Program-made: the position numbers and the translations under genes | Shown here: positions 16,661 through 17,935 of the stretch, in pieces | Position numbering within the stretch: the stretch's first letter is position 1 | How the letters are laid out: the number at the start of each line of letters is the position of its first letter | DNA from: Stramenopiles sp. TOSAG23-2 | Lineage: Eukaryota; Sar | Length of the DNA stretch: 17,935 bases | Assembly (NCBI GenBank): GCA_900128395.1 | Contig: LT649618.1 | Location: 1 to 17,935, forward strand | Reading direction: 5' to 3' | The notes under the pieces: generated by a model | The model's input: the letters and a program-made list of their open reading frames with translations, nothing else | What the model was told of the DNA's origin: nothing | The model's database searches: none

Positions 16661-16737
16661 TGGGGAAAAAAACAAAAAAAATTTAATGATATACATCAGA
16701 AAATCATAAATGATACGAAGCTTCGTAATATATAATT
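16661..16737. repeat. 77-bp perfect direct repeat, copy 2
   Basis: Base-for-base copy of 16541-16617, with its palindrome at 16714-16727. The 43 bp between the copies are unrelated. Identity implies a recent duplication or conversion. Confidence 0.9.
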
Positions 16738-16894
16738 CAATTTCTTAGAATGATTAACAATATTATTCCTGAGATTGAGTATTGAGCGTGTAGTATTTAT
16801 CATACCACGGGGAAGTACTCGTAAAATTATTACGAATTATAACTTAGATTTTAAACAAATCATGTATATATATATAAAAAATTCTCTTACACTC

Positions 16895-16938
<44 letters not shown>

Positions 16939-17190
16939 AAAAAATTCTCTTATTTATAATTTAAAGATTTTATTTACTCATAGGGAAATAAAAATGAGGG
17001 GAGAAAAAGGACACACAAGAAAGTGAAAAAGATTAGTGGTATACAAAGTAGTAAATTGCGAGAAAAGAAGAAGGAAAAAACTTTATTTTAGAAAATATTA
17101 TATACTTCGTATACACGAAGTGTCTCGTAAGAAAAATAAAAAACACAAGCAAAAAGCAATTATATGTGTGTGCACATATCATATCATATA
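16738..17190. other. Low-complexity AT-rich intergenic region
   Basis: No gene is supported. It contains a TA run (about 16900-16932) flanked by near-identical AAAAATTCTCTTA words (about 16877 and 16935), suggesting a slippage duplication. A short inverted repeat ACTTCGT-ATAC-ACGAAGT lies at 17104-17121. Confidence 0.6.
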
Positions 17191-17541
17191 ATGACCCACG
17201 TCCGATAAGATCCGAACGATTTTGGAAAAAACCTTAATATTAATAGGGGGTATCCCTTGATATTCCCGATATGTTCGTATACTAACTACCTATAATTTAG
17301 TATAACATGTGTTTTACTCCCCTTTTCCTGTACTCAAAGGCTACGGAAATTTAGTAGACACTGTAAAATGGAAATAAAAAATTTCTTCTGCTAATTATTA
17401 TAAAGGCACTTCCTGATGTCGTCTGAACCTGAGGTTCGAGTATAGAAAAGCTCTTATCCCGCGGGTTATGCCTGCAAGAGGTCCAAAAAACTGAAAATGG
17501 AAAATATTTTATTTCCCTTGGGTCCGCATCATATACTGTAT
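17191..17541. repeat. 351-bp tandem repeat, copy 1
   Basis: Starts ATGACCCACG and contains GATAAGATCCGAACGATTT, GTATACTAACTA, a long conserved block from about 17285 to 17390, and GAACCTGAGGTTCGAG. The next unit begins at 17542. There is no convincing protein on either strand. Identity may reflect a satellite, a transposon relic or a non-coding RNA unit. Confidence 0.85.
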
Positions 17542-17879
17542 ATGACCCACGGCTGATAAGATCCGAACGATTTAGATAAATGGCCATAATATTAATAGGG
17601 GTATCCCTTGATATTCCGATATTTTCGTATACTAACTAACTATAATTAAGTATAACATGTGTTTTACTCCCCTTTTCCTGTACTCAAAGGCTACGGAAAT
17701 TTAGTAGACACTGTAAAATGGAAATAAAAAATTTCTTTTGTTATTTAAAGGCACTTCCTGATGTCGTATGAACCTGAGGTTCGAGTATAGAAAAGCTCTT
17801 ATCCCGGTTTATCCATACACGAGACCGTAAAAACTGAAAATGGAAAAATTTTATTTCACATGGATGCGCATGGACCACC
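17542..17879. repeat. 351-bp tandem repeat, copy 2
   Basis: Aligned along most of its length with copy 1, starting ATGACCCACG. The block from TATAACATGTGTTTTACTCC to GAAATAAAAAATTTCTT is essentially identical, while the segments just after it and the 3' part differ by small indels and substitutions. Similarity fades near 17880, close to the window end. Confidence 0.8.
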
Positions 17880-17935
17880 ATTTCCAAAAAAAAAAATATT
17901 TTTTTCTTGTGACTTCCCAAAACTTTTTCATTGCT

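Noticed and set aside
17104-17121. Resemblance of ACTTCGTATA to a loxP half-site
   Set aside because: The second arm follows after only four bases and lacks the full 13-bp arm and 8-bp spacer. Similar words recur as local palindromes, so no recombinase site is claimed.
17351-17587. Minus-strand 78-codon open frame inside the 351-bp repeat
   Set aside because: The open frame spans the repeat junction and is not preserved in the second unit, so coding is unlikely.
1-17935. Alternative genetic code (ciliate-like), suggested by short introns and AT richness
   Set aside because: TAA, TAG and TGA each terminate a well-supported gene, and none occurs inside one.
1-17935. tRNA, rRNA or CRISPR features
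   Set aside because: No cloverleaf with anticodon, rRNA core motif or regularly spaced short repeats was found by eye. The B-box-like word in the 351-bp repeat alone is insufficient for a tRNA call.

Overview
AT-rich nuclear DNA of a free-living protist. The long genes are mostly uninterrupted and have A/T-ending codons. TAA, TAG and TGA are all used as stops, so the code is standard. Asn/Ser/Lys low-complexity tracts encoded by AAT/AAC are common, and the two introns I can define are short (37 and 158 nt). An LRR protein ending in a Lin12/Notch (LNR) repeat, a Tousled-like kinase and a COMMD protein together point to a eukaryote such as a stramenopile. This placement is inference; an amoebozoan is not excluded, and I cannot name the species.

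Layout. 1-77 (-): beginning of a gene that runs off the window. 78-1585: no gene, but a 222-bp near-perfect palindrome (709-930) and a 153-bp-period tandem duplication inside imperfect inverted repeats (958-1379). 1586-2411 (+): LRR-LNR gene with no visible start codon and one frame break. 2605-4311 (-): 568-aa protein of unknown function with a duplicated beta-rich domain. 4846-5389 (-): small secreted 12-cysteine protein whose frame is restored by a 37-nt intron. 6292-7008 (+): COMMD5-like. 7355-9595 (-): Tousled-like kinase. 10640-13381 (+): membrane-anchored GH36 alpha-galactosidase/raffinose-synthase-like protein. 13745-14518 (-): two-repeat cupin-like protein ending in SKL. 14878-16517 (+): spliced double hot-dog thioesterase-like protein, also ending in SKL. 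16518-17935: no gene, but a 77-bp perfect direct repeat and two tandem copies of a 351-bp repeat.

How the genes relate. Most are unrelated housekeeping functions (chromatin kinase, endosomal trafficking, glycan hydrolysis). The exception is the divergent pair at 13745-16517: both proteins end in the canonical peroxisomal signal Ser-Lys-Leu and share a 359-bp intergenic region, so they may be co-expressed peroxisomal proteins. Gene ends are marked by purine-rich (GA), GT or TACGAAG-type repeats, some of which recur between genes.

Limits: all assignments come from reading motifs. No similarity search, structure prediction or transcript data was available.
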